64,000 bases of DNA from positions 1,753,501 through 1,817,500 of the forward strand of contig JBBBDQ010000750.1 in the NCBI GenBank assembly GCA_037127315.1, written 5' to 3'. Of the stretch, positions 1-11,285 are shown piece after piece. The DNA is from Ascarosepion bandense. Lineage: Eukaryota > Mollusca > Cephalopoda > Sepiida > Sepiidae. The notes under the pieces were generated by a model, which worked only from the letters and a program-made list of their open reading frames with translations, was not told the origin of the DNA and ran no database searches. Both the position numbers and the translations under genes were made by a program. How positions within the stretch are numbered: the first letter of the stretch is position 1; the number at the start of each line of letters is the position of its first letter.

Positions 1-39
1 GAATACCAGAAGGTGATAGAGGGGAAGGCGAGTGTACGA

Positions 40-41
<2 letters not shown>

Positions 42-77
<36 letters not shown>

Positions 78-90
78 AAGGAAGGAAGAG
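42..90. repeat. (GA)n then (GGAA)n microsatellite
   Basis: An uninterrupted GA dinucleotide run passes directly into short GGAA repeats. No gene signal is visible around it. Confidence 0.95.
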
Positions 91-299
91 GTGGGGGATC
101 GAGAGTGTAAACAAGAGAAAAAGGAGAGGCGGTAAAAGAGTTGTGTGACAGGAAGTAGGTGGACAATTCTTTCGCATCAGTGGAAACCGCCAAGCGTTCC
201 TAAAGTCCATCAGGGTTTTTCCCCTTTTTTTCTAGTCATTTCCTGAATTTTTTGTTTCTTAATTTAATGTGTAGATGTGTGTGTGAGTAAGTAAACGAC

Positions 300-332
300 A
301 ATATATCTGTCTATATCATATTTATTCATATT

Positions 333-373
<41 letters not shown>

Positions 374-766
374 ATGCAGTGTAAATAATATGCATACATA
401 GAAAATAATATATATATATAAAATAATATATATATATACAGTAAATAATAAAATATATAGTAAATACTATAAAGTAAATATACATAATAAATAATATTTA
501 TTTATAGTAAATAATATGTATATACATGGTAAATAATATTCATCTAGAGTAAATAATATATATATATATATATATATACTAAATAATATACATATAAAGT
601 AAATAATTTGTATATAATAAATAATATAAAGTAATATAAATATATATATATACATATATATCTATATATATGTGTGTAAATTTAGTGTATCGAGGTAGCA
701 GATAATTTTCTAAACATATATTGTTAAATATAATAGACAATGAATATATGCATACATATATATGAA

Positions 767-810
<44 letters not shown>

Positions 811-1100
811 TATATATAGCAAAAATATACATATACAGAAAGTAATATATATAATAAATAATATATACATATACATATATACATATACATATATACATAT
901 ATATAATATAATGTAACTAAGTAATATATATATATCTACACATGCATATATATAGCAAAAATATACATATAGAGCAAAATATATATATATAATAAATAAT
1001 ATATACATATATATACATATATATAATATAATATAAAGTAAGTATACATATATACATTGCCAAAATATACTTATAGAGTAAATAATATATATAGTAAATA
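300..1100. repeat. TA-rich low-complexity tract
   Basis: About 800 bp consist almost entirely of imperfect TA, TATACA and TAAATAA repeats. Open frames here encode only Ile/Tyr-rich runs in every frame, as expected of simple sequence, so no gene is called. A 62-bp piece of a foldback element is embedded at 681-742. Confidence 0.9.
681..742 (+). repeat. Outer end of palindromic foldback element
   Basis: This piece matches the outer arm of the palindromic element at 18924-19203, including the motif TAGTGTATCGAGG that is lost from the left arm there. It sits between TA-rich tracts and stops before the palindrome centre, so it is a truncated copy. Confidence 0.75.

Positions 1101-1160
<60 letters not shown>
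1101..1160. repeat. (TG)n microsatellite
   Basis: About 29 uninterrupted TG units follow the TA-rich tract. Confidence 0.95.
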
Positions 1161-1164
<4 letters not shown>

Positions 1165-1470
1165 TGCTTGTTAAGATTTTTTTAAATCGTCTTTTGAAGA
1201 CAGTAAAAAGAGAAAATTTCAGTTCCAGGATGAAATTTATATGATTATTTGCGCTTATTTACCCCAGGTTTCCCGCCGAGCACGCGCGTGCGTCTCACTG
1301 CCAGTGTGACCCAGTATGAGTCGAGCGAGGAATGCGTGTGACAGAAAGAGAAAGAGGAAAAGAAAAGAAAGAAAAATAAAAAAATGTAGGAAGATAGGAG
1401 GAGAAATGAAGAAACAAATAAAGATAGTAAATGAGGGTATACGCCTCTGTCAATACTGGCATTGCGCTAT

Positions 1471-1537
1471 ATATATAAATGCGTAAATATATAAATGCGT
1501 AAATATATAAATGCGTAAATATATAAATGCGTAAATA
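1471..1537. repeat. 16-bp minisatellite, about 4 copies
   Basis: The unit ATATAAATGCGTAAAT is repeated about four times head to tail without visible variation. The surrounding DNA (1161-1470 and 1538-1660) shows nothing I can classify. Confidence 0.9.
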
Positions 1538-1659
1538 TGTCGTTAAATATATGTGCTTGTACTTATATGATTGATGTTTGCGTACATTTTGCCATGCTTA
1601 GGCGAGATTCAAATGTACCATGTACCATCGCAACAATCAATCATAGAAGTATATACACT

Positions 1660-1660
<1 letters not shown>

Positions 1661-1702
<42 letters not shown>
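1661..1702. repeat. (TA)n tract
   Basis: A pure TA run flanks the left side of the repeat called family X at 1703-1912. Confidence 0.95.
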
Positions 1703-1706
<4 letters not shown>

Positions 1707-1912
1707 AGCTGCAGACAGATCTGTTTCGCTGTATCACAGCTCATCAGTAAGGTTAGACTCCGATTGCTTTTAACCCAGGATTGAAACCCGACCGAATTGG
1801 CGTTCGGTAGAAGAAGGCAGACTTTTTAGCGTGTATATTGTCATTATATCCGCCCAATAGCGGTAAATCCATTACTGAATTAGCGGTGCGTACATGTCAG
1901 AGTAGCTACTGT
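1703..1912 (+). repeat. TA-flanked dispersed repeat, family X
   Basis: A 210-bp non-simple block lies between two (TA)n tracts. Its reverse complement matches the block at 34502-34604, sharing motifs such as CAGCTCATCAGTA, GGTTAGAC and GGATTGAAA followed by CCGACCGAA. No coding capacity is visible. TA tracts on both sides of both copies suggest either insertion into TA microsatellites or terminal TA carried by the element. Confidence 0.7.
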
Positions 1913-1929
1913 TATATATATATATATTA

Positions 1930-2266
1930 ATTATATTAATTATTACGTTAGAACATGCGAACAACAAACTACTACAAAATTGTACATTTTGTTTCGACAT
2001 GAAAAAACAATATCTCATGAGGTAGTTAACAATGACAGTAATAATTTTTTTACAATAATACGTTTATTAACATCATTGTTAACACACCCGATGAGACACT
2101 ATTCTTTCAATGTCGAAACAAAATGTACAATTTTGTAGTAATTTGTAGTTCTCAACTGTTCTGACGTAACAATTATTGATAAATAATCATTGCTCTATTT
2201 TTATATTGACCACTGTTTTAAATTAACCTTCCCGTTGCAATTATTTTCTTCGTTCTTATTTTTTTG

Positions 2267-2267
<1 letters not shown>
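1930..2267 (+). repeat. TA-flanked hairpin repeat, family Y, copy A
   Basis: The left arm (about 1932-2033) is complementary to the right arm (about 2067-2178); for example CAAAATTGTACATTTTGTTT on the left meets its complement on the right. A non-palindromic tail follows (about 2180-2267) with CATTGCTCTATTTTTATATT and CACTGTTTTAAATTAA. The same hairpin-plus-tail layout recurs at 34645-34935 and 34983-35237. (TA)n lies on both sides. There is no ORF, so this is a non-autonomous foldback element of unknown class. Confidence 0.75.
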
Positions 2268-2298
<31 letters not shown>

Positions 2299-2398
2299 AT
2301 ATTGTATATAATACAAAGAAAAGTGGAGCTGAAGTTATTTTACCTTTAAAATAGCAATATGTCTATCGCCTATCAATGGGACCTGTGTGTGTTGCGTG

Positions 2399-2401
2399 CA
2401 A

Positions 2402-2461
<60 letters not shown>
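2399..2461. repeat. (GATA)n microsatellite
   Basis: About 15 GATA units are present. The neighbouring sequence to about 3050 holds no feature I can recognise. Confidence 0.95.
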
Positions 2462-3059
2462 GTTCGGTCCGCACTGTTTGGGGATACTCCAGCCTTGAAG
2501 ATTATGATGCGTTCCAGTATAAAACAGGCTCTTGCCACACGGTTTTTCCACTTTTGTGTTATACACGCTCTGTCCCTGGTATTGAGCACTTTTACTCATA
2601 AATATAGTATACTTTAAAATAAGCCTTTTTTATAGTAGGTAGATATAAACAATTTTTATCAAAAGCCTGGTATATATATATAGTGATGACGTTAGTACAT
2701 CAGCGATTGACCTGACAAAGTGGAAACCATATTGTTTTCTAGAGAGAAGGTTGTAAAATGTGAGATGCCTATTTCAGCATTGATTATAGACTTGGAATAA
2801 AAAAAATGAGAAGTAAGAGTCTAATAGGGGTGGGGGTGGTTAGATAAATCAGAGATCTCACCAGAGTTCAAAAACTACAGAGAAAAGCAGGAAAGAGTGA
2901 GGCAATAGTCGTAGAATTTGGAAGATGACTAGAACCAGCTCCACATGACATTTCTTTAGGAAGATGACCGGAATCAGAGTTTGAGTCTGAGTTTTGTTTA
3001 TCGGCATATCAACACCTCTGTGGGTTATTTAATGCCAAATTGGTGGAGTTTTAAGGTAT

Positions 3060-3500
3060 TTTTTAAATGTTTGCTTACAGTGAAAAGAATGATTTACTCA
3101 AATTTTGATGAGAATTTTTTTTTATTTTAGAAAATTTCTAGTTATGTATTCAAAAATGTATTGCTGGTAATAATTTTTTCCATCAAAAATGTATTATGGC
3201 AAAATTGTTTTTTTCCTTTCAAAATGTATTGTTGGTAATATTTTTCCTTCATAAATATATATAATTCTATAAAAGTCTATTTTTATACTTTCATAGTATT
3301 TTGACCCCAGTTTGCGGGTTAACTATTTACCCATAACTGGGAGCCTGACAGGTTCTACCACTCTATGGCAGGGTGGACCTAGGAACAACAGCAATTAAGA
3401 GGTGGTTCCACGCTCCTCACAACCTCCAAATAAGAGGCCTTGCTGCCGGATGCAGTTTACCGTCATACCCAGGACAACTGGAAGCAGAAAAAATGTATAG
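3060..3500 (+). repeat. Dispersed repeat, family Z
   Basis: The segment around 3300-3490 matches the reverse complement of about 6307-6470. Shared motifs include TATTTACCCATA, GGAACAACAGCAATT and CATACCCAGGA. The flanking AT-rich part with repeated 'AATGTATTG'-like units (3060-3290) also resembles 6470-6620. There is no ORF of note, so this is an unclassified interspersed repeat. Confidence 0.6.
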
Positions 3501-3862
3501 TGTATGGATGTGTGTGTGTGTGTGTGTGCACATGTGCGTGTGTATGTATGTATGTATGTGTTCATATGTTTGTGTCTGTGATATAGCGGAAAGGAAGAGA
3601 CTGGGATAGATTAACGCATACTAGAAAAAAAAAACAGAATCGTGTAAATTAATTCACGTTTATGCCAAGGTTGCTAATGCCCACATCGCCATAATATCCA
3701 AGCGAAATCCCCTTTGCTATGCACAATTCTAAACACCACTCATTCTGCCCAATTTGTCCGTCTCGAGTTTATATTCAAACAGAAGCAACTGTAAACAATC
3801 TCAGTAAATATCGAGAAATAGCTGTTGTCTGTGTAGTAGACAAGATTGCGTTGACTACAATC

Positions 3863-4157
3863 GGTTGTGGTGCAGTAGTTATCGGCTCGGAACGAGAAAT
3901 CGGGGAGCTGAGTTCGAGTTCCAGTTGAGTTCCATGCTTACACTTACGCACAAATACCCTTGGAAAAGGTATTAATCCGACTCTCCCCTCCAGTTATGAG
4001 TTAAATAACAGAACAGATTCTATAGTCTTGGCTGGCAACCAGTCTACTGAAGAAAGTAATGGTAACATACTGTGGGATAATCTTCTGCCCAGTCAGTCAT
4101 GTCTCTTTCGAGACATGATCTCCCAAGCGTGTATCACGTATGGCACTTAACTAACCG
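3863..4157 (+). repeat. tRNA-derived SINE, full length (SINE-1)
   Basis: A tRNA-like head carries an A-box-like GGTGCAGTAGTTATCGG and a B-box-like GAGTTCGAGTTCC. A core with ACCCTTGGAAAAGGTATTAATCC follows, then the perfect hairpin TCATGTCTC-TTTC-GAGACATGA and the end ATGGCACTTAACT. It is one of more than ten copies in the window, on both strands. The head and length (about 295 bp) fit a Pol III-transcribed SINE. It has no coding role. Confidence 0.85.
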
Positions 4158-4169
4158 TTCAAATTAGAT

Positions 4170-4261
4170 GTGCTATGCGGTGCATTGAATATTGGATCGG
4201 AATGAGAAATCGGAGAGCCGAGTTCGAATTCCAGTTCAATTCGTTGCATTCACTTACGCGC
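4170..4261 (+). repeat. SINE-1 5' fragment
   Basis: Only the tRNA-like head and the start of the core are present (B-box-like GAGTTCGAATTCC, then CATTCACTTACGCGCAAA). The copy is cut off exactly where the LINE-J copy begins. Confidence 0.8.
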
Positions 4262-5430
4262 AAACGTATCGCACAATGAAGGTAGTATTGAACGGACATA
4301 CCTCCCAGTACTATCATACGAACACGAGGGTGTCCCTCAAGGCTCTATTCTAGGTCCTATGTCTTTCCTTATCTACATTAACGATCTTCCCGATATAATA
4401 AGATCCTAAGTATGCATATACGCTGACGACACTACGGTTTACTCTCGCCTCGATCAAAAATCTGCTGAGGCTGACAAAGCAAATCTCGCTGCCGAGCTTG
4501 AAAAGGACCTCCGATCCGTGGCGAACTGAAGTAAGAAATGGCTCGTGAATTTTAATGCTTCCAAAACGAAGCTGCTATCTATTAACCATCACAGACAATC
4601 GCTCCTAATCCCCATTAGCTTGAACAATCTAGTCTCCCTGAAAGCGAAACACTGCGCCTCCTCGGATTAACTCTCACAACAGACCTCAAGTGGAATGACT
4701 ATATGTAATCCATAGCTAAATCCGCTGCTAAGAAGGTCGGTTCTCTGTGTAGGGCCAGGAAGTTTATCCTGTCTGAGTCAATCCTGCACATACATTAATC
4801 TACCATCCGCCCGTGCATTGAATACTGCTGCCATATCTGGTCGGGTGCTCCTGCTATCCACTTAGGGGTCCTTGACAAAATGCATTGGAGAATCTGTAAT
4901 GTGATCGATTCCGACTTGGCAGCTCAGATACAGTCACTTTCTCACCTGCGCAATGTAGCTTACCTGTGTCTCTACTACAAATACTTTCACGGCTTCTGCT
5001 CCGATGAACTTTTAGCTCTTTAGTGCCCCCTATATAAGAATTTACTCGAGCTACAAGATTAGCAACTAAGTCCCACCCTTTTAATGTGAAACCAATAAAA
5101 TGTAAACGCAAATTCTACTCCAACAGCTTCTTTTCTCTCACATCCCGCCTGGGAATTCCCTTCCGTTTACTTGCTTCCTCGGCAGCTACGTTCTCCAAGA
5201 ATTTTTAATGTAAAGTCAATAGTCATCTCCTATCTCACTAACCTGCATCCTCACTCTCATGCTGCTTTCTCCGTCTACACTCTCTTCAGTATTCTCATCC
5301 TTCTCTTACCCACCTCCTGACATATGCTATAACCTGTCACTCTTTCCCATAACTTTCCTCCTATGTAACCCCCTGCGCAACAGTGGCAGTAAAATGCCTT
5401 GCTTGGGGTGATATGATTATTAAAAAAATA
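4262..5430 (+). pseudogene. LINE-J (jockey-like) reverse transcriptase, 5'-truncated, degenerate
   Basis: Translation recovers the jockey/CR1-type RT blocks GVPQGSILGP, INDLPD and the catalytic YADDTTVYSRLDQ, then KKWLVNFNASKTKLLSINHH. The 3' end has CCCCCTGCGC followed by GCCTTGCTTGGGGTGATATG. Several stop codons and frameshifts break the frame, so it cannot make active polymerase. Only the second half of the RT domain and the 3' region remain, as expected of a 5'-truncated LINE. It is closely related to the minus-strand copy at 7195-8720. Confidence 0.85.
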
Positions 5431-5447
5431 AACTTCGAAATGTTTTA

Positions 5448-5511
<64 letters not shown>
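5448..5511. repeat. (CT)n-(TA)n microsatellite
   Basis: A CT run joins a pure TA run directly downstream of the LINE-J 3' tail. Confidence 0.95.
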
Positions 5512-5515
<4 letters not shown>

Positions 5516-5802
5516 CCAGCTATGGTTTGAATAGCAGAACAAATTATATTGTTGGCAAACAGTCTACCGCAGAAAGAAATGGTAAACTACTGCAGGAAAA
5601 TCTTCACCTTAGTCAGTCATTGATCGAAAGAGACATGATCACCCAAGCGTGTATCATGTATGTTACTTAACTCAAAGTCAAAAGGAAATTAAGCGAGGAA
5701 GTTGTGGAGAGGCATGATTGGCCAGGCGTGTATCACGTATGACACGTAACTAAAAGAATCAGCAGTGATTTAGGTAAGGATGTTGTGGAGAGACATGATC
5801 CC
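5512..5802 (+). repeat. SINE-1 3' part with repeated terminus
   Basis: This copy lacks the tRNA head and begins at TCCCTCCAGCTATGG of the SINE-1 core. Its end module (GAGACATGATC, GCGTGTATCA, TAACT) recurs about 80 bp later near 5712-5755 and begins again near 5793. The 3' terminus has therefore been partly multiplied. The left edge abuts the (TA)n tract. Confidence 0.7.
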
Positions 5803-6299
5803 GCTTTGATAATTAATAATGACAGCGAATAGTTCAGGATGATCGATCACTAATAAATCTGTATGAAATCAGTTAATATCAAAGCAACAACAAAGGCGAA
5901 TTCGACTCGTTAGTTCTTTTTTCCTGCTTTTCTCAATAAACACAATCTACCCGGTTGGGGACGACCGATTGAATCTCGACAAAGAGGTTCTATATTTTGT
6001 TCGTCCTCATTTTTATCCTATTGCTCAACCATTAAATTTTGAATAGCGTATTTTTGTGTATACTACGACTTGACAATAACACCGTGTTTTGAAGTTGCAA
6101 ACAGGGAATAAATTACGCCCTTGATTATAATACGACCCCGTAATAGAGCCATCTTACGTAAATTCTTTTTTAAAATTAGTACCATATTATCCACTAAAAT
6201 CTCAATGTCGTAAATATTTATTTCATTTAAAATATTTAAATTTCCCGATATTAAAGGATAGAAATGAATCGGATGTTTACCCATTACATGGCTCATAAT

Positions 6300-6620
6300 T
6301 TCTGGACTCCTGGGTATGATGATAAACTACATCAAGGCCGCTAATCGGTATATTGAAGATTTTGATGAGCGTGAAACCACGTCTCAATTGCTGTTGTTCC
6401 CAGGTCCATCTTAACATGGTATGGTAGCACCTGATAGGGTCCAAACTATGGGTAAATAATGAAACCACAAGCAAAAGCAAAACATTATGAAAGTAAAAGA
6501 AATACATTTTTATATAAAAAATACCAGCAACACTTATTTTTAATAAAATTAGCAACAATACCTATTTATAGTAAAATTATCCACAATACCTATTTATAGT
6601 GAAATTACCAACTGTTGTAA
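6300..6620 (-). repeat. Dispersed repeat, family Z
   Basis: This is the reverse-strand partner of 3060-3500, with the same order of motifs. DNA from 5810 to 6300 and from 6620 to 7070 shows no recognisable feature. Confidence 0.6.
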
Positions 6621-7070
6621 TCCTGTTTAAGGGGTCACAAATAAAAACAGGAACATGGGATTAGTGTAAACAATTGTATTAACAAAATAACGGGTAAAGG
6701 TACAATATGCCAGCTTGTTCGTCTAGCTGACGAGCAAGTGATGTTGGATATCAAAGTCTCTGTTCGGTAGTCACTCTACGGGTGTTTAACTCACACCAGA
6801 CTGGTGCTCTTCCTATGACTACTAGTCATATGGTATTTATGCGGGTTGAGTAAGTCCATTACTATGTTAATGGGTAGGTCCGGACAACACCAACAATACA
6901 TTTTATCTGTAAAGCATGCAATTGCATTTAAAATATATTTAGTTGTAGCCAAAAAATTATGTTCAAAATATTTAGATTTCGGGATTAAATAACCAATAGA
7001 GTTTGGTATGCGCTAAACAAAATCAGCCAACCATGACTCCCGTTTCAAAACGTATTTTGCAAGAGAAAGT

Positions 7071-7152
7071 TTAACTGGACATACCCTGTATTACATGTTA
7101 AGATGTTAATTAAACTGGACATACCCTGTATTACATGTTAAGATGTTAATTA
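7071..7152. repeat. 40-bp tandem duplication
   Basis: Two adjacent copies of a 40-bp unit containing GGACATACCCTGTATTACAT are identical over the unit, which implies a recent duplication. Confidence 0.9.
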
Positions 7153-7194
7153 AACTATTACACTTTCTTTTTTTGACATGATTCTATTTTTTTT

Positions 7195-8720
7195 TTTTAA
7201 TCGTGTCACCCCAAGCAAGGCATTCCACTGCCACTATAGCGCAGGGGGTTACATAGCGGGATTGGATATAGGAAATGTCAGAAGGAGGGTGATAGACGAC
7301 TTAGGATGTACATAGGGAGAGAGTTAGAGAGAGTGGGTGTGAGTTAGTGTGTTAGGAGGTGTCTATTGACCTTACATTTAAGCTCCTGGAGGTTGTAGCC
7401 GTCGGGGAAGCAAGCATGAGGTAGGGAATTCCACAGGCGGGAAGTGCGAGGAAAGAAGCTGTTGGAGTAGAAATTGCGGTTACATTTCATCGGTTTCACT
7501 GTAAAAGGGTGGGACCGAGTTGCCAATCTAGTATCTCGTGCAAATTCACATCTAGGGGGCACCAGTGATTTAAGTTCGTCAGAGCAGAAGCCATGAAAGT
7601 ATTTATAGAAGAGGCACAGGGAAGCCACGTCACGCCGGTGAGAGAGATACTGCAGGCGGGCAGCCAAGTCGGTATCAATCACATTACAGATTCTTCGCTG
7701 TATTTTGTCAAGAACCCCGAGGAGAATAGAAGGGACACCCGACCAGATGTGGCAGCAGTACTCAATACACGGGCGGATGATGGATTTATATAATTTCCGG
7801 GCCCTGCACAGAGAGCCGACTTTCATAGCTGCGGATTTAGCAATGGATTCGACGTAGTCATTCCACTTGAGGTCCGCTGAGAGTGTCAGGCCAAGCAGGC
7901 GTAGTGATTTACTCTCTGGGAGGCAAGCCTGTTCCGTGCTAATGGGAGGGAGGTGCGGTTGTCTGTGGTGGTTAATTGACAGCAGCTTCGTTTTGGAAGA
8001 ATTGAATTTTACGAGCCATTTCTTACCCCAATCCACCACGGATTGGAGAGCCTTCTCAAGCTCAGCAGCGAAGGTCGCCTTGTCACCTACACCAGATTTT
8101 TGATCGAGGCGAAAGTAAACTGTGGTATCATCGGCGTACATGCCTACTTGTGATCTTATGGTATCGGGGAGATCATTGAAAGAGCGTAGGACCTAGGATA
8201 GAGCCTTGGGGTACACCCGCATTTGTAGGGTAGTTCTGGGAGGTATGTCCGTTTAATACCACCTTCAGTGTGCGGTTAGAGAGGAATGACCGCATTAAGT
8301 CCAACAAAAGTCCAGTTATGCCATGGTTTCGCAGTTTCCGTAGAAGGCCGGCATACCATACTCTGTCGAATGCTTTAGAGATATCCAAGGCGACGGTTCG
8401 GGCTTCACCATTCTTGTCGAGAGCCTGGTATATATACTCGGTGATGGTCGTTAGCATGTCAGCAGTGGACCTGGTGAAGCGGAAGCCATACTGTTTGTCC
8501 GAGAGGAGCCCGTGGGCTGTGAGATGCTGAACGACCTCGGCATTGATAATGGCTTCGAACACTTTGCCGAAGATCAGAAGAAGGCTGATGGGGCGGTAAT
8601 TTGTGGGGTCCGATGGTTCACCAGTGTTTTTGAATATTGGAACCATAGAAGAAGACTTCCAACAGGCAGGAAAGCAGGAGGAAGATAGGCAGAGATTGTA
8701 GAGCTTAGAAAGGATAGAGG
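7195..8720 (-). pseudogene. LINE-J (jockey-like) reverse transcriptase, best copy
   Basis: Read on the minus strand, the first frame (8646-8173) carries RT blocks NYRPISLL, SDKQYGFR, ALDISKAFDRVW and GVPQGSILGPTLF. The next frame (8141-7344) carries MYADDTTVYF, WLVKFNSSKTKLLSINHH, a C-terminal CIEYCCHIWSG, YKYFHGFCSDELKSLVPP and the end module NFYSNSFF..RLWNSLPHA. The two frames are split by a net loss of about 11 nt just before NDLPD, judged against the copy at 4262-5430. The 3' region runs to about 7195 with the tail CACCCCAAGCAAGGCATTCC (complement of the LINE tail). The endonuclease half is absent, so the copy is 5'-truncated. Confidence 0.9.
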
Positions 8721-8849
8721 AGAGTTCAGGGGCACAATATTTCTATATATTGATAAATGATGAAAATTAAAATATTGTATTTGACTAGGAATGGAGAGAA
8801 AACATTGTAAAAAAGAAGCAAAAAGAAAATGGAAATATTTGACGTAGTG

Positions 8850-8955
8850 TAATGGTCAGCAAGATTGTCTAGCTGGATTAATTACAATTGAGTAGTGGAT
8901 TCGTGATTAGTGGGTTCGATCCTGACTGGGAGTTGCACACTTTCCGCCTTATGTC
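8850..8955 (+). repeat. Second tRNA-derived SINE family (SINE-2)
   Basis: The head has GTGTAATGGTCAGCAAG (A-box region) and GGGTTCGATCC (B box), followed by CACTTTCCGCC. Its head differs from SINE-1. Related pieces lie at 8996-9080, 9650-9770 (minus) and 62895-62950. Confidence 0.65.
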
Positions 8956-8995
8956 ACATCTCAGCTACGCCTAGGAAATCATTTGGTCACCTAGT

Positions 8996-9080
8996 TGTGG
9001 TGTAATGTTTAGCAAGCTTGTCTTGCTAGGATAATTACAACTGAGTAGTGAGTTTGATGCTCACTAGATACTCCATACAT
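8996..9080 (+). repeat. SINE-2, decayed copy
   Basis: GTTGTGGTGTAATGTTTAGC and the CATTCCGCCTTGTCACATC end match the neighbouring SINE-2. The B box is eroded. Confidence 0.55.
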
Positions 9081-9394
9081 TCCGCCTTGTCACATCTAAG
9101 ATACTCTTTGAAAATCAACTTATCTAAATGAATGTTGGAACAAAGTTTAGGAGAGATAACATAACTTTTACTTAGAGTTTCAATATACAGGAAATTGTGG
9201 AGAGCCATGGTTATCAACGTCTTGAATGAAGATGGGTCATAGAAGAAGATGAAGACATGGCCTGAAACTTTATAATCCTTAGTTTCTTTTTGTATGTGTA
9301 TCGTAGATACCATCCCTTGAACAATTTTCCGATGTTTTCTCACTACGATTCGTTTGCGCAATGACCTTAGATCGTTATTTGCTAATCTATTTTA

Positions 9395-9640
9395 AAGTTT
9401 TCAAACAGGTAAAACCAAGCTTAGTAAATATATGCCCTACACTAGAGGCTCTAATCAACTCGGAAATTGTTAAGCATCTCACATCACAAGGACATTTTTT
9501 CAGATAAACAATATGGCTTTCGCTTCTCTAGGTCAACTGCTGATGTGTTAAGAAAAAAGTCTTTCAAGCTTTAGGTAAGGACGGTGGCACTCGGGCTGCT
9601 ACTTTGGATATATCGTAACTATTTGACAGGATTCGGCATG
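9395..9640 (+). pseudogene. LINE-J reverse transcriptase fragment (RT blocks 2-4)
   Basis: In two frames the sequence encodes NSEIVKHLTSQGH, a YGF-type block and ATLDIS..FDRIRHAV. These match the part of LINE-J around ALDISKAFDRVW at 8646-8173. Stops and a frameshift are present and no catalytic YADD block follows. It is an isolated internal fragment of a non-LTR RT. Confidence 0.65.
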
Positions 9641-9649
9641 CAGTCGAAG

Positions 9650-9770
9650 TCCCCAAATGACGCAGCTTAAATGTGGCACAAAGCCGAAAGTGTGGGGCAT
9701 CCGGTACGGATCGAACTCACCATTCAGTAGTTGTTCTAGAAGAAAGCTTGTTAGCCATTACAACACGTCG
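9650..9770 (-). repeat. SINE-2, minus strand
   Basis: The reverse complement reads GTTGTAATGGCTAACAAGC then GAGTTCGATCCGTACC, the same head layout as the SINE-2 copy at 8850. Confidence 0.55.
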
Positions 9771-9784
9771 AAGTGCTCATTTAG

Positions 9785-10035
9785 TTGGGCTATGCGTGGT
9801 TTTCCTCTTTTCCTCTTGCCTTCAATCTTTCATGTGAGTATCAAATTTTTCCAGCCTTTTTTCCTTATTATTTACTACAGAAACCTCAATCGTCTCTTCC
9901 TGGCGTTCAGTTTTCCTTTTCGCTTAAAACTTCTCATATTCGGCCCATGATATTCCCAGCATCCTCCTGCAGAACCAGATTCCAGATCTCATTATCTGTG
10001 AGTGGATTGTCCACCATCCCTTCCATATAGGAAGG
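9785..10035 (-). pseudogene. Possible RTE-like LINE C-terminal remnant
   Basis: The region is C/T-rich with blocks such as AATCGTCTCTTCCTGG and CAGCATCCTCCTGCAGAACC. They resemble the reverse complement of the C-terminal region seen in the RTE-like copies (for example 57285-57765), but there is no continuous frame. This is a weak assignment. Confidence 0.35.
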
Positions 10036-10399
10036 CTGATAGTACGTAAAATTTAAATGCACTTTTCTTTGCTTCTAATTAATTTTCCTGTTTCTTAATA
10101 CTTTACTGAGCTTTAGAAAGCATTTTTCGCTATTCTGGTTTCGATGTCATGCTTTTCGACCTCTCTAAAAACTTTTCACCGGTATTTGCATGTTTAATTT
10201 TGGTATCTCTAATTTGTTGGTCTCTTCCTTTCGCTAACAACCATATCTTGTGCTGTTAAGATTGCAGCCGCGAATAATGAATCCCGGTAAGACTTGTAAT
10301 TCCCTCAGAATTGTGTAAAGCAAGAAGACAACTTATTAATACCTTTTCGATGTCTGTTTATTTGCTGAATTTATCTTCTATCAGTATGTAAGGTGATTT

Positions 10400-10770
10400 T
10401 TTATAATCATTTCACCCCAAGCAAGGCAGGACTGCCACTGGTGCTCAGTGGGTTAAAAAAAAGGTACAGGGGATACCGAAGAAAGGAAGAGAGGTGGATA
10501 GGATTTGAAAGGTATATGAGATTTAGGGAGGGGGATAGAATTTAGGGAAGTAGCGTATGGTAAATAACATTGCATTTAAACTTTTGGAGATTGTAGCTAT
10601 CAGTAAATCAAGTATACGGAAAGGAGTTCCACACAGGGGAAGTGCGGGAAAAGAAACTATTAGAGTAGAACTGGAGTTTACTTTTGATTATTTTGATGGT
10701 AAAAGGGTGAAGTTCATGTGTTTGGTGCACCAGGGAAAGAAGCTCATCAGAGCAAAAGCTCGAAAAAAAT
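10400..10770 (-). pseudogene. LINE-J 3' end and C-terminal fragment
   Basis: The minus strand encodes the LINE-J end module (YSNSFFSRTSPVWNSFPYT, SDELLSLVHQ). The conserved 3' tail is at 10408-10450 (CACCCCAAGCAAGGCAGGAC). Its upstream part resumes at 11143, so the repeat at 10785-11142 interrupts it. Confidence 0.75.
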
Positions 10771-10784
10771 ATATATATATTTTT

Positions 10785-11142
10785 AATCATATCACCCCAA
10801 GCAAGGCGGTAACGCCACTGATGTGCAGGGGGCGACATAAGAGTGAGAAGATTAGAAAAGAGAAAACCGGAAACCGCATTCAAAACAGGGAACAAGGGAT
10901 GAGCCTCTTCCCCTGTTCAATAGATGTGGGTGGAGTGTGAACCGGGCGATAGTTTAGTCTATCTACTCCAATTGAAAAAAAAAAAAACAAAGTGAGAAGA
11001 TTAGAAAAGAGAAAACCGGAAACCGCATCCTAAACAGGAAACAAGGGATGAGCCTCTTCACCTGTTCAATAGATGTGGGTGGAGTGTGAACCAGGCGATA
11101 GTTTAGTCTATCTAGTCCAATAGTTTAGTCTATCTACTCCAA
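10785..11142 (-). repeat. LINE-tailed non-autonomous repeat (family T), 2 units
   Basis: On the minus strand, two tandem body units (about 150 bp each, marked by CACACTCCACCCACATCTAT and GGTTTCCGG) precede a 3' tail nearly identical to that of LINE-J. The same body is present once at 33612-33768 and four times, more diverged, at 51970-52835. No ORF of its own is credible. The shared tail suggests mobilisation by LINE-J machinery. It separates two parts of one LINE-J copy. Confidence 0.7.
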
Positions 11143-11235
11143 TGTTGCAGAAAAGACAGAGGGAAGCCACACTCCGTCGGCGAGCTGCCAAGTCAGGATC
11201 AATTACGTTGCAGATCCTCTTTTCGATTTTGTCTT
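11143..11235 (-). pseudogene. LINE-J fragment continuing from 10770
   Basis: ACAGAGGGAAGCCACACTCC and the following bases match LINE-J around the region encoding RRDVASLCLFYKYF. It continues the fragment at 10400-10770 after the family-T insertion. Confidence 0.65.
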
Positions 11236-11285
11236 TTTTGTGCTCTCGGTATATGTTGTGGATTATTTTAATATCATTCCCAAAT

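Noticed and set aside
264..1008. Ile/Tyr-rich 'proteins'
   Set aside because: They are translations of TA-rich simple repeats in all frames, with no codon bias or homology.
4262..5430. Intact LINE ORF
   Set aside because: In-frame stops and frameshifts occur throughout and the endonuclease and RT N-terminal parts are missing.
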